A stretch of DNA of 11,590 nt from JAIVJN01 sp036732565 (GTDB lineage: Bacteria > Acidobacteriota > Vicinamibacteria > Vicinamibacterales > UBA2999): assembly GCA_036732565.1 (NCBI GenBank), contig DAINCF010000208.1, positions 1 to 11,590 on the forward strand. The letters are read 5' to 3'. Below are positions 1-7,330 of this stretch, one piece after another. Under the pieces are notes generated by a model. The model saw only the letters and a list, made by a program, of their open reading frames with translations. It ran no database searches and was not told the DNA's origin. Made by a program: the position numbers and the translations under genes. How positions within the stretch are numbered: the stretch's first letter is position 1; every line of letters starts with the position of its first letter.

Positions 1-46
1 GGGGCCGGCTTCAGCCGGCCCTGAGGTCCGCCTAAAGGCGGACCCC
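1..46. repeat. Tandem GC-rich hairpins (intergenic repeat, possible terminator)
   Basis: Two adjacent perfect dyads are visible. The first pairs GGCCGGCT (3-10) with AGCCGGCC (13-20), extendable by one pair to 2/21. The second pairs GGTCCGCC (25-32) with GGCGGACC (37-44) around a TAAA loop. They lie 102 bp beyond the stop of the minus-strand crotonase gene. On the plus strand a weak T-rich stretch (TATTTT, 52-57) follows, so the pair could end transcription from either side. Two different back-to-back hairpins look more like a dispersed palindromic intergenic repeat than a simple terminator. Function is inferred only. Confidence 0.55.
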
Positions 47-92
47 ACGTCTATTTTGAAACGCACTCTAAGAAATTCTTTCCTTAAGAAAC

Positions 93-147
93 TCGGTGCC
101 TTGGTGCCTTGGTGGCTAACTCCGTGGTGTTCTTGGTGTCTTGGCGG
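93..147. repeat. CTTGGTG-type short direct repeats
   Basis: The gap beside the crotonase stop codon contains repeated GTGCCTTGGTG / GTGTCTTGGCGG-like words (about 96-115 and 124-147), with period near 9-10 bases. The array runs up to the stop codon at 148-150. It looks like an intergenic low-complexity repeat and I see no gene in it. Confidence 0.5.
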
Positions 148-951
148 CTACCGTCCGCTGAAGTGCGGCTTTCTCTTCTCTATACTAGCCGCCAGCCCTT
201 CTTTGGCGTCCTCGCTCTCGAACAGCCGCTGCTGCAGCTCGCGCTCGAGCGAGAGTCCGTCGGCGAAGGACATCTCCAATCCTGACTGCACGGCTCGCTT
301 GATGTGGCCGACGGCTTTGCTCGCGCGGTTGGGCGGCGTGAATTCGGTGGCGTACGCGATCACCGCGTCGCGGAAGCTGCGACCGGCCAGATCGCCGTCA
401 CCCCAGACGTGATTGACCAGGCCAAGCCCTTTTGCATCCTCGAACGTGAACAGCGTGCCCGTGGCCATCAGCTCGATCGCCTTGGCCTTGCCGACCAGCC
501 GCGCCAGCCGCTGGGTCCCGCCCGTGCCCGGCAGCACGCCAAGCGCGACCTCCGGCAAACCGATCTTGCCGCCGCCGTGCCGTGCGATGCGGATGTCGGC
601 GGCCATCGCCACCTCGAGACCGCCGCCCACCGTGTGACCGTTGAGCGCCGCGATCACGAGCTTCGGCGTCTGCTCCAACCGGTTCATCGTCTCGTTGGCG
701 TGCAGGCAGAAGTAGTACTTGAACGTCGGATCGGCGTCCTTGAGCATGCCGATGTTCGCGCCCGCGCAGAAGAACTTCTCGCCGGCGCCGATCAAGACGA
801 TGACGTGCGCGCTCGCGTCCATGCGGGCCTGCAGGACCGCATCGTCGAGCTCGCGCATCATCTCGTAGGAGTAGGTGTTGGCCGGAGGATCGTTCAGTTC
901 GATGATCGCGACGCCGTCGGCAACGGTGTAACCGATTTTCGAATACGTCAT
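148..951 (-). CDS. Enoyl-CoA hydratase/isomerase (crotonase) with BoxC-like signature
   Basis: This 267-residue single-domain crotonase is close to the family's usual length of about 260. The oxyanion-hole segments are FCAGANI (61-67) and the GGG at 109-111. The two glutamates that serve as acid/base in enoyl-CoA hydratase are present: E113 in GGGLEVAM and E134 in LPEVALG. LGVLPGTGGTQR (137-148) is typical of the family. Residues 61-88 align without gaps to residues 90-117 of the neighbouring BoxC, including FK, FC and NET, so C82 corresponds to BoxC C111. It is the last visible gene of the box operon, 22 bp after boxB. By context it probably hydrates or isomerises dehydroadipyl-CoA formed after ring cleavage, on the way to 3-hydroxyadipyl-CoA. 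The fold and crotonase membership are certain; the exact substrate is inferred. Confidence 0.9.
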   Translation of the reverse strand: MTYSKIGYTVADGVAIIELNDPPANTYSYEMMRELDDAVLQARMDASAHVIVLIGAGEKFFCAGANIGMLKDADPTFKYYFCLHANETMNRLEQTPKLVIAALNGHTVGGGLEVAMAADIRIARHGGGKIGLPEVALGVLPGTGGTQRLARLVGKAKAIELMATGTLFTFEDAKGLGLVNHVWGDGDLAGRSFRDAVIAYATEFTPPNRASKAVGHIKRAVQSGLEMSFADGLSLERELQQRLFESEDAKEGLAASIEKRKPHFSGR

Positions 952-973
952 AGTTGGAGACGCGTCTGCCTGT

Positions 974-2401
974 CTAGCCTTCGGTTCTGACGTACTCGAA
1001 ATTCAGCGGCTGACGGTTGATGCCGCGCGCGGGCGGGGCGATGTAGTTCGCGAACTGTCCCGGCTCGTACACCGGCACGACTTGCAGACTGCGCAAGTAC
1101 TCTTTGTCGGCGTGGGTCGGCAGCCACTCGTCCTTGCGGCGCTCCCAGTCCTCCGCGCTGATGGCGTGGCCCAGCGGGTCGAAGTGCTTGCCCGCGAACA
1201 CGCCCACTTTGCGGTTGAACTTGCGCGACGGCAGGAGGATGCGCTCGGACATCCCGTGCTTCTCGAGCACGCGGCTGTTCCACCGATCGATGCCCGCCTG
1301 GCAATCACCGACATACCAATCGCGCAGCACCTCGTTGAGCGCGTTGCGCATCGGCACCTCCTGGCGCGAGATCCGGCCGCTCTCGTCGAGCAGATCCAGC
1401 AGGTAGACGTCGCCGCTCAACCGATGATCGTCGCTGTACTTCTCTTCTTCGGCGCGGCCCTTCAACCCGTTGGCGAAGTAGCTGGCGGCGTTGCTCGACA
1501 CCTCGCTGCCATGGAGATCGAGGCTCAGACTGAACCACTGATTCACGAACTTCTGAATCAGCGCGATGTCGATGCCGCCGACCTTGCGCACGTCGCCCGA
1601 GAAGCCGGCCTGCTTCATCAGCTCGCACGTGCGCTCGAGAATGCGCATGATGCCGGTCTCGCCGACGAACATGTGATGCGCCTCCTCGGTCAGCATGAAT
1701 CGGGTCGTGCGCGACAGCGGATCCAGCGAGCTCTCGGACAGGGACAGCAACTGCGACTTGCCGTCGCGATCGGTGAACATCGTGAAGGCGAAGAAGTCGA
1801 GCCAGGTGTCGATGGGCTCGTTGAACGCCTCGAGCATGCGCGGCGTGTCGGAGTTGCCGCTGCGGCGCTCGAGCAGCCCCTCGGCTTCGTCGCGCCCGTC
1901 GCGGCCGAAGTACGAGTGCAGCAGGTAGACCATCGCCCACAGATGGCGGCCTTCCTCGACGTTCACCTGAAACAGATTCCGCAGATCGTAGAGGCTCGGA
2001 CAGTGCGCGCCGAGCATGCGCTGCTGCTCCACACTGGCCGGCTCGGTGTCGCCCTGAATGACGATCAGGCGGCGCAGCGGGTTGCGGAACTCGCCGGGGA
2101 CTTCCTGCCAGACCGGCTGGCCCATGAAATCGCCGAAACCGATGCGCCGGTCGGCGGTGGGCTCGGCGAGAAAGATGCCCCACCGATAGTCCGGCAGCTT
2201 GACGTAGTCGAAATGCGCCCACCCGGCCGCATCGACGCTGGTCGCCGTGCGCAAGTACACCTGGTGGTGATTCTGGAAGCCTTGCGGCCCCATGTCGCGC
2301 CACCAGTCGAGATAGCGCGGCTGCCAGTGCTCGAGCGCACGTTGCAGCCGCTTGTTCTCGGACAGATTGATGTTGTTGGGAATGCGATCGCTCGAAATCA
2401 T
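974..2401 (-). CDS. boxB: Benzoyl-CoA 2,3-epoxidase oxygenase component BoxB
   Basis: BoxB is the diiron oxygenase of the aerobic hybrid benzoate pathway. With reductase BoxA it uses NADPH and O2 to convert benzoyl-CoA to 2,3-epoxybenzoyl-CoA in the cytoplasm. The 475-residue length matches the family. The residues expected as iron ligands all fall at the positions I recall for Azoarcus evansii BoxB: E120, E150 and H153 (in VEEGRHLWAM), D211 (in FTDRDG), and E240 and H243 (in LTEEAHHMFVGE). The ATG is preceded by GAGGGG (2406-2411), four bases away. Upstream is boxC after a 122-bp gap; downstream is the crotonase after 22 bp. No boxA is visible, so the reductase must lie outside the window or be replaced. 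I see no missing key residue, so the enzyme should be functional. Confidence 0.97.
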   Translation of the reverse strand: MISSDRIPNNINLSENKRLQRALEHWQPRYLDWWRDMGPQGFQNHHQVYLRTATSVDAAGWAHFDYVKLPDYRWGIFLAEPTADRRIGFGDFMGQPVWQEVPGEFRNPLRRLIVIQGDTEPASVEQQRMLGAHCPSLYDLRNLFQVNVEEGRHLWAMVYLLHSYFGRDGRDEAEGLLERRSGNSDTPRMLEAFNEPIDTWLDFFAFTMFTDRDGKSQLLSLSESSLDPLSRTTRFMLTEEAHHMFVGETGIMRILERTCELMKQAGFSGDVRKVGGIDIALIQKFVNQWFSLSLDLHGSEVSSNAASYFANGLKGRAEEEKYSDDHRLSGDVYLLDLLDESGRISRQEVPMRNALNEVLRDWYVGDCQAGIDRWNSRVLEKHGMSERILLPSRKFNRKVGVFAGKHFDPLGHAISAEDWERRKDEWLPTHADKEYLRSLQVVPVYEPGQFANYIAPPARGINRQPLNFEYVRTEG

Positions 2402-2523
2402 TTAACCCCTCAATCCACTTGAGTGGTCCATTACGACGGTCACTCGGTCACACCACTTGGGTGCAATCCACGATTTCACCAGGCCGAGCGCCGTTGGCGC
2501 CACAGTTCAAGCGAGCCTTGGCC
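2402..2523 (-). promoter_or_regulatory. boxC-boxB spacer with hairpin and partial operator-like repeats
   Basis: This 122-bp gap is long for two genes of one operon. Going downstream from boxC, it first has a small hairpin, GCGCC (2488-2492) / GGCGC (2496-2500). It then has CCACGATTT (2468-2476), identical over nine bases to the outer arm of the TetR-side palindrome (4207-4215). There is also a direct repeat CCACTTGAGTG (2415-2425) / CCACTTGGGTG (2453-2463). No clear -35/-10 pair was found. The spacer may hold a secondary regulatory site or an mRNA processing/attenuation hairpin; both ideas are inference. Confidence 0.3.
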
Positions 2524-4182
<1,659 letters not shown>

Positions 4183-4200
4183 TGTGGACCTCTGGGGTGG

Positions 4201-4229
4201 AATCTACCACGATTTAAACGATCGTTCAA
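4201..4229 (-). promoter_or_regulatory. Predicted promoter of the boxC-boxB operon
   Basis: Read on the minus strand, TTGAAC (plus 4224-4229) and TAGATT (plus 4201-4206) are separated by exactly 17 bases. This resembles the sigma-70 consensus, with four of six bases matching in each hexamer. The start site would fall near 4194, just before the AGAGG that precedes the boxC GTG, leaving a very short leader. The spacer lies inside the 28-bp palindrome, so a bound repressor would occlude it. Confidence 0.5.
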
Positions 4230-4235
4230 ATCGTG
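4208..4235. promoter_or_regulatory. 28-bp palindromic operator between boxC and tetR
   Basis: The outer arms are CACGATTT (4208-4215) and AAATCGTG (4228-4235), and the inner core is AACGATCGTT (4217-4226). Thirteen of the 14 symmetric pairs match; only 4216/4227 fails. Short additional arms CTACC (4204-4208) and GGTAG (4240-4244) extend the symmetry with a shift. The size and the AACG..CGTT core are typical of operators of acyl-CoA-responsive TetR regulators. It overlaps the boxC promoter spacer and the predicted tetR -35 region, so one site could control both directions. Confidence 0.75.
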
Positions 4236-4242
4236 CTATGGT
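4214..4242 (+). promoter_or_regulatory. Weak candidate promoter of tetR
   Basis: TTAAAC (4214-4219) and TATGGT (4237-4242) are 17 bases apart. The start site would be near 4249, leaving about five bases before the tetR ATG, so translation may be nearly leaderless. No good ribosome binding site is seen. The element overlaps the palindrome, consistent with autorepression. The -35 match is poor, so the call is tentative. Confidence 0.3.
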
Positions 4243-4253
4243 AGAGCCCGACC

Positions 4254-4853
4254 ATGGCCAAAGCGCCAGCACGGCTGGATCGACGCGTCGAGATCCTGAA
4301 GAGCGCGGCGGCAGCGTTCCGGCGGCGCGGCTACCACGGCGCCAGCGTCGATGAGATCGCCTCGGCGCTGCAGATGACGAAGGGCAATCTCTACTACTAC
4401 TTCCGCAACAAGGAAGAGATCCTCTTCGCGTGTCACGACTACTCGCTGGACACCCTGCTTGCGCTGCTCGCCGAGGTTCAGTCAGCGCCGATTCAGCCCG
4501 ATGAGAAACTGCGGCGGCTGATTCTCGCCTTCATCCACATCATCCTGGACGAGCTGCAAGGCACGGCGCTCACGTTGGATCTGCAGGCGCTCTCGCCGCT
4601 GCTGTTGAGGCGCGTGATCGCCAAGCGCGACCGCTTCGATCGCGGCATGCGCGAGATCATCCAGCAGGGGATCGATGGCGGGCTGTTCGCGCCCGGCGAT
4701 CCCAAGATGATCGCGTTCGCGATGATGGGCGCGGTCAACTGGATCACGAAGTGGTTCGATCCCGACGGCCCGATGTCGTCCGAGCAGATCGGCCATGCCT
4801 TCGCTGAGTACCTCGTCGGCGGGCTGCTGATCAAAGCGCCGACGACGGCGTAA
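4254..4853 (+). CDS. TetR/AcrR-family repressor, probable regulator of the box operon
   Basis: This 199-residue protein has a standard TetR N-terminal DNA-binding domain. Helix 1 covers about 12-25 (ILKSAAAAFRRRGY), and the helix-turn-helix spans about 32-51 with the hallmark TKGNLYYYF and NKEEIL. The C-terminal all-alpha ligand and dimer domain runs from about 58 to 195. It is transcribed divergently from boxC across a palindrome of the right size, so it very likely represses boxC-boxB and itself. The ligand is probably an acyl-CoA of the pathway, such as benzoyl-CoA, but nothing in the sequence shows this. The box regulator known from Azoarcus (BoxR) is instead an HTH protein fused to a shikimate-kinase-like domain. 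The following hydrolase starts within 10 bases and is probably cotranscribed. Confidence 0.92.
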   Translation: MAKAPARLDRRVEILKSAAAAFRRRGYHGASVDEIASALQMTKGNLYYYFRNKEEILFACHDYSLDTLLALLAEVQSAPIQPDEKLRRLILAFIHIILDELQGTALTLDLQALSPLLLRRVIAKRDRFDRGMREIIQQGIDGGLFAPGDPKMIAFAMMGAVNWITKWFDPDGPMSSEQIGHAFAEYLVGGLLIKAPTTA

Positions 4854-4862
4854 ACTGTGCGG

Positions 4863-5555
4863 ATGCAACGACTCGCGATCACATGGCTCGGCCATTCCGC
4901 GTTTCTCCTGTGCACGCCCGGCGGTCTGCGCCTGCTCTTCGATCCGTGGTTCACCGGGAATCCGAAGTTTCCGGGCGTCCCGCCGAAAGAGGTCGACCTC
5001 CTGCTGCTCTCGCACGGGCACTCGGATCACATTACCGACGCCGTCTCGATGGCGAAGGCCACCAACGCGACCGCGGTCGGCATCTTCGAGATCACCAGCT
5101 GGCTGGGGTCGAAAGGCGTGCAGCACCTGGAGCCGATGAACAAGGGCGGGACGATCACGGTGAAGGGGCTGCGCATCACGATGACCGATGCGAGACACAG
5201 CAGCAGCTTCGACGACAATGGTGTCGTCTACCTCGGAGAGCCCGCGGGGTTCGTCATCAAGCTGGAAGACGGACGCACCCTCTACTACGCCGGGGACACC
5301 TGTTTGTTCGGCGACATGAAGCTGATCGCCGAGGTGTACAAGCCCGACATCGCGTTCCTGCCCATCGGCGATCGCTTCACCATGGGGCCCGACACCGCGG
5401 CGATCGCCGCCCGCTGGCTCGGCGTGCGCCAAGTGGTCCCGATGCACTGGGGCACGTTCCCACTGCTCACCGGCACGCCCGACCAACTGCGCGAACATCT
5501 CGTCGGCACTGACATCGAGGTCTTGGAGCTTCGGCCCGGGGAGACGGCGGAGTGA
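4863..5555 (+). CDS. UPF0173-type metal-dependent hydrolase (metallo-beta-lactamase fold)
   Basis: This 230-residue protein begins with the family-typical ITWLGHSAF. The metal-binding signature is complete: H51, H53, D55 and H56 in SHGHSDHI, H112 in DARHSS, D145 in YYAGDT, and H195 in PMHWGTFPLL. The first four and the later His/Asp residues would bind two metal ions. No signal peptide or membrane segment is seen, so it should be cytoplasmic. Members of this family are widespread and their physiological substrate is generally not known. I used ATG 4863; an in-frame GTG at 4857 would add two residues. It lies 9 bp after the tetR stop, suggesting cotranscription, but a role in benzoate metabolism (for example hydrolysing a dead-end thioester) is only a guess. 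Confidence 0.9.
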   Translation: MQRLAITWLGHSAFLLCTPGGLRLLFDPWFTGNPKFPGVPPKEVDLLLLSHGHSDHITDAVSMAKATNATAVGIFEITSWLGSKGVQHLEPMNKGGTITVKGLRITMTDARHSSSFDDNGVVYLGEPAGFVIKLEDGRTLYYAGDTCLFGDMKLIAEVYKPDIAFLPIGDRFTMGPDTAAIAARWLGVRQVVPMHWGTFPLLTGTPDQLREHLVGTDIEVLELRPGETAE

Positions 5556-5560
5556 GCGAG

Positions 5561-5649
5561 GCATTTGGTGATTTGGCGATCTGGGGATCTAGTGATCTGA
5601 TTTGGTGATCTGGTGATTTCGTGATCTATTTGGTGATTTGGTGATCTAT
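5561..5649 (+). repeat. Left inverted terminal repeat
   Basis: This 89-bp arm is built from degenerate direct units such as TTTGGTGATTTGG and TGGTGATCT. It pairs with 6163-6251. Its inner end (5646-5648) supplies the TAG stop codon of the four-helix-bundle gene. The base composition, rich in T and G, differs clearly from the GC-rich flanking genes. Confidence 0.85.
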
Positions 5650-6017
5650 CTGGTGATTTGGCCTCGATAATTCGCGCGTGCTGTTCGGTACGACGCCGCG
5701 AGAATCGCCCGAAGCTGCATCGCTTCGTCGAGTAGCGGCGCGATGCGGTGGCTATGCGCCAAGTGATTGGCTTCGACGTATTGAATCCAACCGACCGTTT
5801 CGTTGGCTTCTTCAGTCGTCTGCCCGAGCTTGGCGATGAACTCTTTCCGCGATCGGGCACGACGGGCGGCCGAGTAGTTCGACGCAGCGCTGCTCGAGCT
5901 TTCTTGTAGTTGGTCAGCGACGTTCTTCCCCCCGGAAATGGGGCGCACCTCGGCGCAGAGCGCGAACGCCTGTCGTGCAAGCGTGTTCAATCGAGCTTCG
6001 AGATCGTCCGGCGTCAT
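5646..6017 (-). CDS. Four-helix-bundle protein (S23 / 23S rRNA intervening-sequence-protein-like)
   Basis: This 123-residue protein opens with MTPDDLEARLNTLARQAFAL and carries the family core AASNYSAARRARSRKEFIAKL (about 44-63), followed by a TEEANETVGWIQY helix. The pattern is typical of small four-helix-bundle proteins related to those encoded in 23S rRNA intervening sequences and to the Avd accessory protein of diversity-generating retroelements. Such proteins form basic oligomeric barrels; their role outside those systems is not established. I chose ATG 6017 because similar proteins start at this motif. The frame stays open to 6164, which would add 49 basic residues, but these look non-coding. 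The last residues and stop lie in the left terminal repeat. No reverse transcriptase is nearby, so an Avd role is unlikely. Confidence 0.85.
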   Translation of the reverse strand: MTPDDLEARLNTLARQAFALCAEVRPISGGKNVADQLQESSSSAASNYSAARRARSRKEFIAKLGQTTEEANETVGWIQYVEANHLAHSHRIAPLLDEAMQLRAILAASYRTARANYRGQITR

Positions 6018-6162
6018 GCACGGTATCGATCGCACGGCGCATGCCGACCGCAATTCCTCCACAGATGCTCGCGTTCGCTTTTTTGGCCCAGAGGAACGCT
6101 GCAGATTCTTCGTTTTCAACCTGGCCGATGTGCGCAGCTTCTGCAATCCCTGACGCGACCGC

Positions 6163-6251
6163 ATAGATCACCAAATCACCAAATAAATCGCCACATCACC
6201 CAATCACCAAATCAGATCCCCAGATCCCAAAATCGCCAAATCACCAATTGC
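6163..6251 (-). repeat. Right inverted terminal repeat
   Basis: This is the inverted copy of 5561-5649 with 11 mismatches and no gaps. It consists of ATCACCAAATCACC-like units. It ends 16 bp before the lipA GTG and therefore occupies the place where the lipA -35 region would be expected. Confidence 0.85.
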
Positions 6252-6255
6252 TGGT

Positions 6256-6261
6256 TACACT
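6256..6261 (+). promoter_or_regulatory. Candidate -10 element of leaderless lipA
   Basis: TACACT lies seven bases before the GTG start codon, so transcription could begin at or next to the start codon. No ribosome binding site is visible between them. A good -35 is not seen and would have to come from within the inverted repeat. Low confidence. Confidence 0.25.
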
Positions 6262-6267
6262 AGATCT

Positions 6268-7200
6268 GTGTCTGTCCCTGTCGAGCCTTTGCACTTCGTC
6301 CGCCGTGAGCCCAAGCCGGACTGGTTGAAGGTGCGGGCCCCAGGGTCGGAGAACTACCTCCGGCTCAAGGGCATCATGCGCGATCTGAAGCTGAACACGG
6401 TCTGCGAGGACGCCCACTGTCCGAACATCGGCGAGTGCTGGCACCACGGCACGGCCACGTTCATGGTCCTCGGCGACATCTGCACGCGGGCGTGCGCGTA
6501 CTGTGCGGTGGCGCATGGCAAGCCGAAGGCGCTCGACATCGACGAGCCGTGCCGCGTGGCCGAAGCGGTGAAGGCCATGGCGCTCAAGTACGCGGTCATC
6601 ACCTCGGTGGATCGTGACGACCTGCCCGACGGCGGGGCGGCGATCTTCGCCGAGACGATTCGCGAGATTCGCGTGCGCATGCCGGAGAGCCGCGTCGAGG
6701 TGCTGATTCCCGATTTCAAGGGCGAAGAGGCGCCACTGCGCACCGTGCTCGATGCGCGTCCCGACGTGCTGAATCACAACACCGAGACGGTGCCGCGGCT
6801 CTATCGCATGGCGCGCTCGGGCGGGAAGTACTCGCGCACGCTGGAGCTCCTGGATCGCGCACGGACGTACACGCCGACGATCGCGACGAAAACCGGATTG
6901 ATGGTCGGCCTCGGCGAAGAGCAGGACGAGCTCGTCCAGGTGTTTCGCGATCTGCGAGGCGTCGGCGTGTCGATCCTCACCATCGGGCAATATCTGCGGC
7001 CATCACCCGACCACGCGGTGATGACGCGCTACTACCATCCCGACGAGTTCGCCGACTTGAAGCGCATCGCTCTCGGCCTGGGCTTCGTCCACGTCGAAGC
7101 CGGCCCCCTCGTCCGCAGCTCCTACCACGCGCACGAACAAGCCGACGCGTACGAGGCTCGAGTCTCGAGTACTGGGTCTTGCTTGAGTCCGGGGTCTTGA
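6268..7200 (+). CDS. lipA: Lipoyl synthase LipA
   Basis: LipA is a radical SAM enzyme that inserts two sulfurs into octanoyl groups on E2 and GcvH lipoyl domains. Both clusters are evident: the auxiliary cluster cysteines C46, C51 and C57 (CEDAHCPNIGEC), and the SAM cluster cysteines C72, C76 and C79 (CTRACAYC). The conserved RSSYHA near the C terminus (283-288) supplies the serine ligand of the auxiliary cluster. The 310 residues are within the family range, but about the last dozen (from ARVSSTG on) are encoded by the downstream repeat and look like run-on. The start is GTG; no upstream in-frame start or ribosome binding site was found. Its product would modify the E2 encoded at the right edge. 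No lipB is visible. Confidence 0.96.
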   Translation: MSVPVEPLHFVRREPKPDWLKVRAPGSENYLRLKGIMRDLKLNTVCEDAHCPNIGECWHHGTATFMVLGDICTRACAYCAVAHGKPKALDIDEPCRVAEAVKAMALKYAVITSVDRDDLPDGGAAIFAETIREIRVRMPESRVEVLIPDFKGEEAPLRTVLDARPDVLNHNTETVPRLYRMARSGGKYSRTLELLDRARTYTPTIATKTGLMVGLGEEQDELVQVFRDLRGVGVSILTIGQYLRPSPDHAVMTRYYHPDEFADLKRIALGLGFVHVEAGPLVRSSYHAHEQADAYEARVSSTGSCLSPGS

Positions 7201-7290
7201 GTCTGGGGGCTGGGGGCCCAAGCCAACCAGGCCCCAGGTCGTGAGCCCCAGGCCGCAGGCCTGGCGTGAGTCTCGAGTCCCAAGCCCCAA
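7157..7290. repeat. G/C-rich hairpin spacer after lipA
   Basis: The spacer includes a perfect hairpin, CCAGGCC (7248-7254) / GGCCTGG (7258-7264), with a three-base loop. A larger imperfect dyad has arms CTGGGGGCT (7203-7211) and AGCCCCAG (7244-7251). GAGTCTCGAG occurs twice in direct orientation, at 7160-7169 and 7268-7277. The array begins inside the lipA reading frame. It may terminate lipA transcription, though no U-run follows. Similar wording recurs in the E2-lpd gap near 10610-10645. Confidence 0.55.
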
Positions 7291-7296
7291 GCCCAC

Positions 7297-7324
7297 TTGA
7301 CTTACACCTTGTAAGATCGATAAT
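7297..7324 (+). promoter_or_regulatory. padR operon promoter with internal inverted repeat
   Basis: TTGACT (7297-7302) and GATAAT (7319-7324) each match the sigma-70 consensus at five of six bases, with a 16-base spacer. The inverted repeat CTTACA (7301-7306) / TGTAAG (7310-7315) sits in the spacer. PadR-family repressors usually bind short dyads of this kind over their own promoter. The start site would fall at about the GTG at 7331, so the mRNA may be leaderless. Confidence 0.6.
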
Positions 7325-7330
7325 ACCAGC

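Larger units (their letters stand above)
5561..6251. mobile_element. Putative inverted-repeat element carrying a four-helix-bundle gene
   Basis: Two arms, 5561-5649 and 6163-6251, are inverted copies of each other. They align over 89 bp without gaps and match at 78 positions by direct reading. Between them is a single minus-strand four-helix-bundle gene. The outer ends read GCATTTGGTG on the left and, in reverse complement, GCAATTGGTG on the right. The element starts 5 bp after the hydrolase stop and ends 16 bp before the lipA start. No transposase, reverse transcriptase or obvious target-site duplication is visible. It may be a non-autonomous mobile cassette or a structured repeat; mobility is inferred. 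Confidence 0.6.

Noticed and set aside
56..412. Plus-strand frame of 118 codons at the left edge
   Set aside because: It begins in the CTTGGTG repeat and continues antisense to the crotonase gene, with serine-rich translation typical of a shadow frame.
1305..2303. Minus-strand frame of 332 codons overlapping boxB
   Set aside because: It is a shifted-frame shadow of boxB with an Arg/Ala-rich low-complexity translation.
1082..2422. Long open frame (446 codons) on the plus strand opposite boxB
   Set aside because: It is antisense to a gene with complete diiron ligands. Its translation is rich in Arg/Ala/Val/Glu without motifs, as expected from the complementary frame of GC-rich coding DNA.
6018..6174. 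Second minus-strand frame overlapping the start of the four-helix-bundle gene (86 codons to 5914)
   Set aside because: It starts at TTG inside the inverted repeat, overlaps the supported gene in another frame and shows no known motif.
5561..6251. Diversity-generating retroelement (because of the Avd-like four-helix protein)
   Set aside because: There is no reverse transcriptase and no template/variable repeat pair; the repeats are inverted and flank the gene.
5561..6251. Classical insertion sequence
   Set aside because: There is no transposase and no recognisable target-site duplication (flanks GTGAGCGAG and TGGTTACAC differ).
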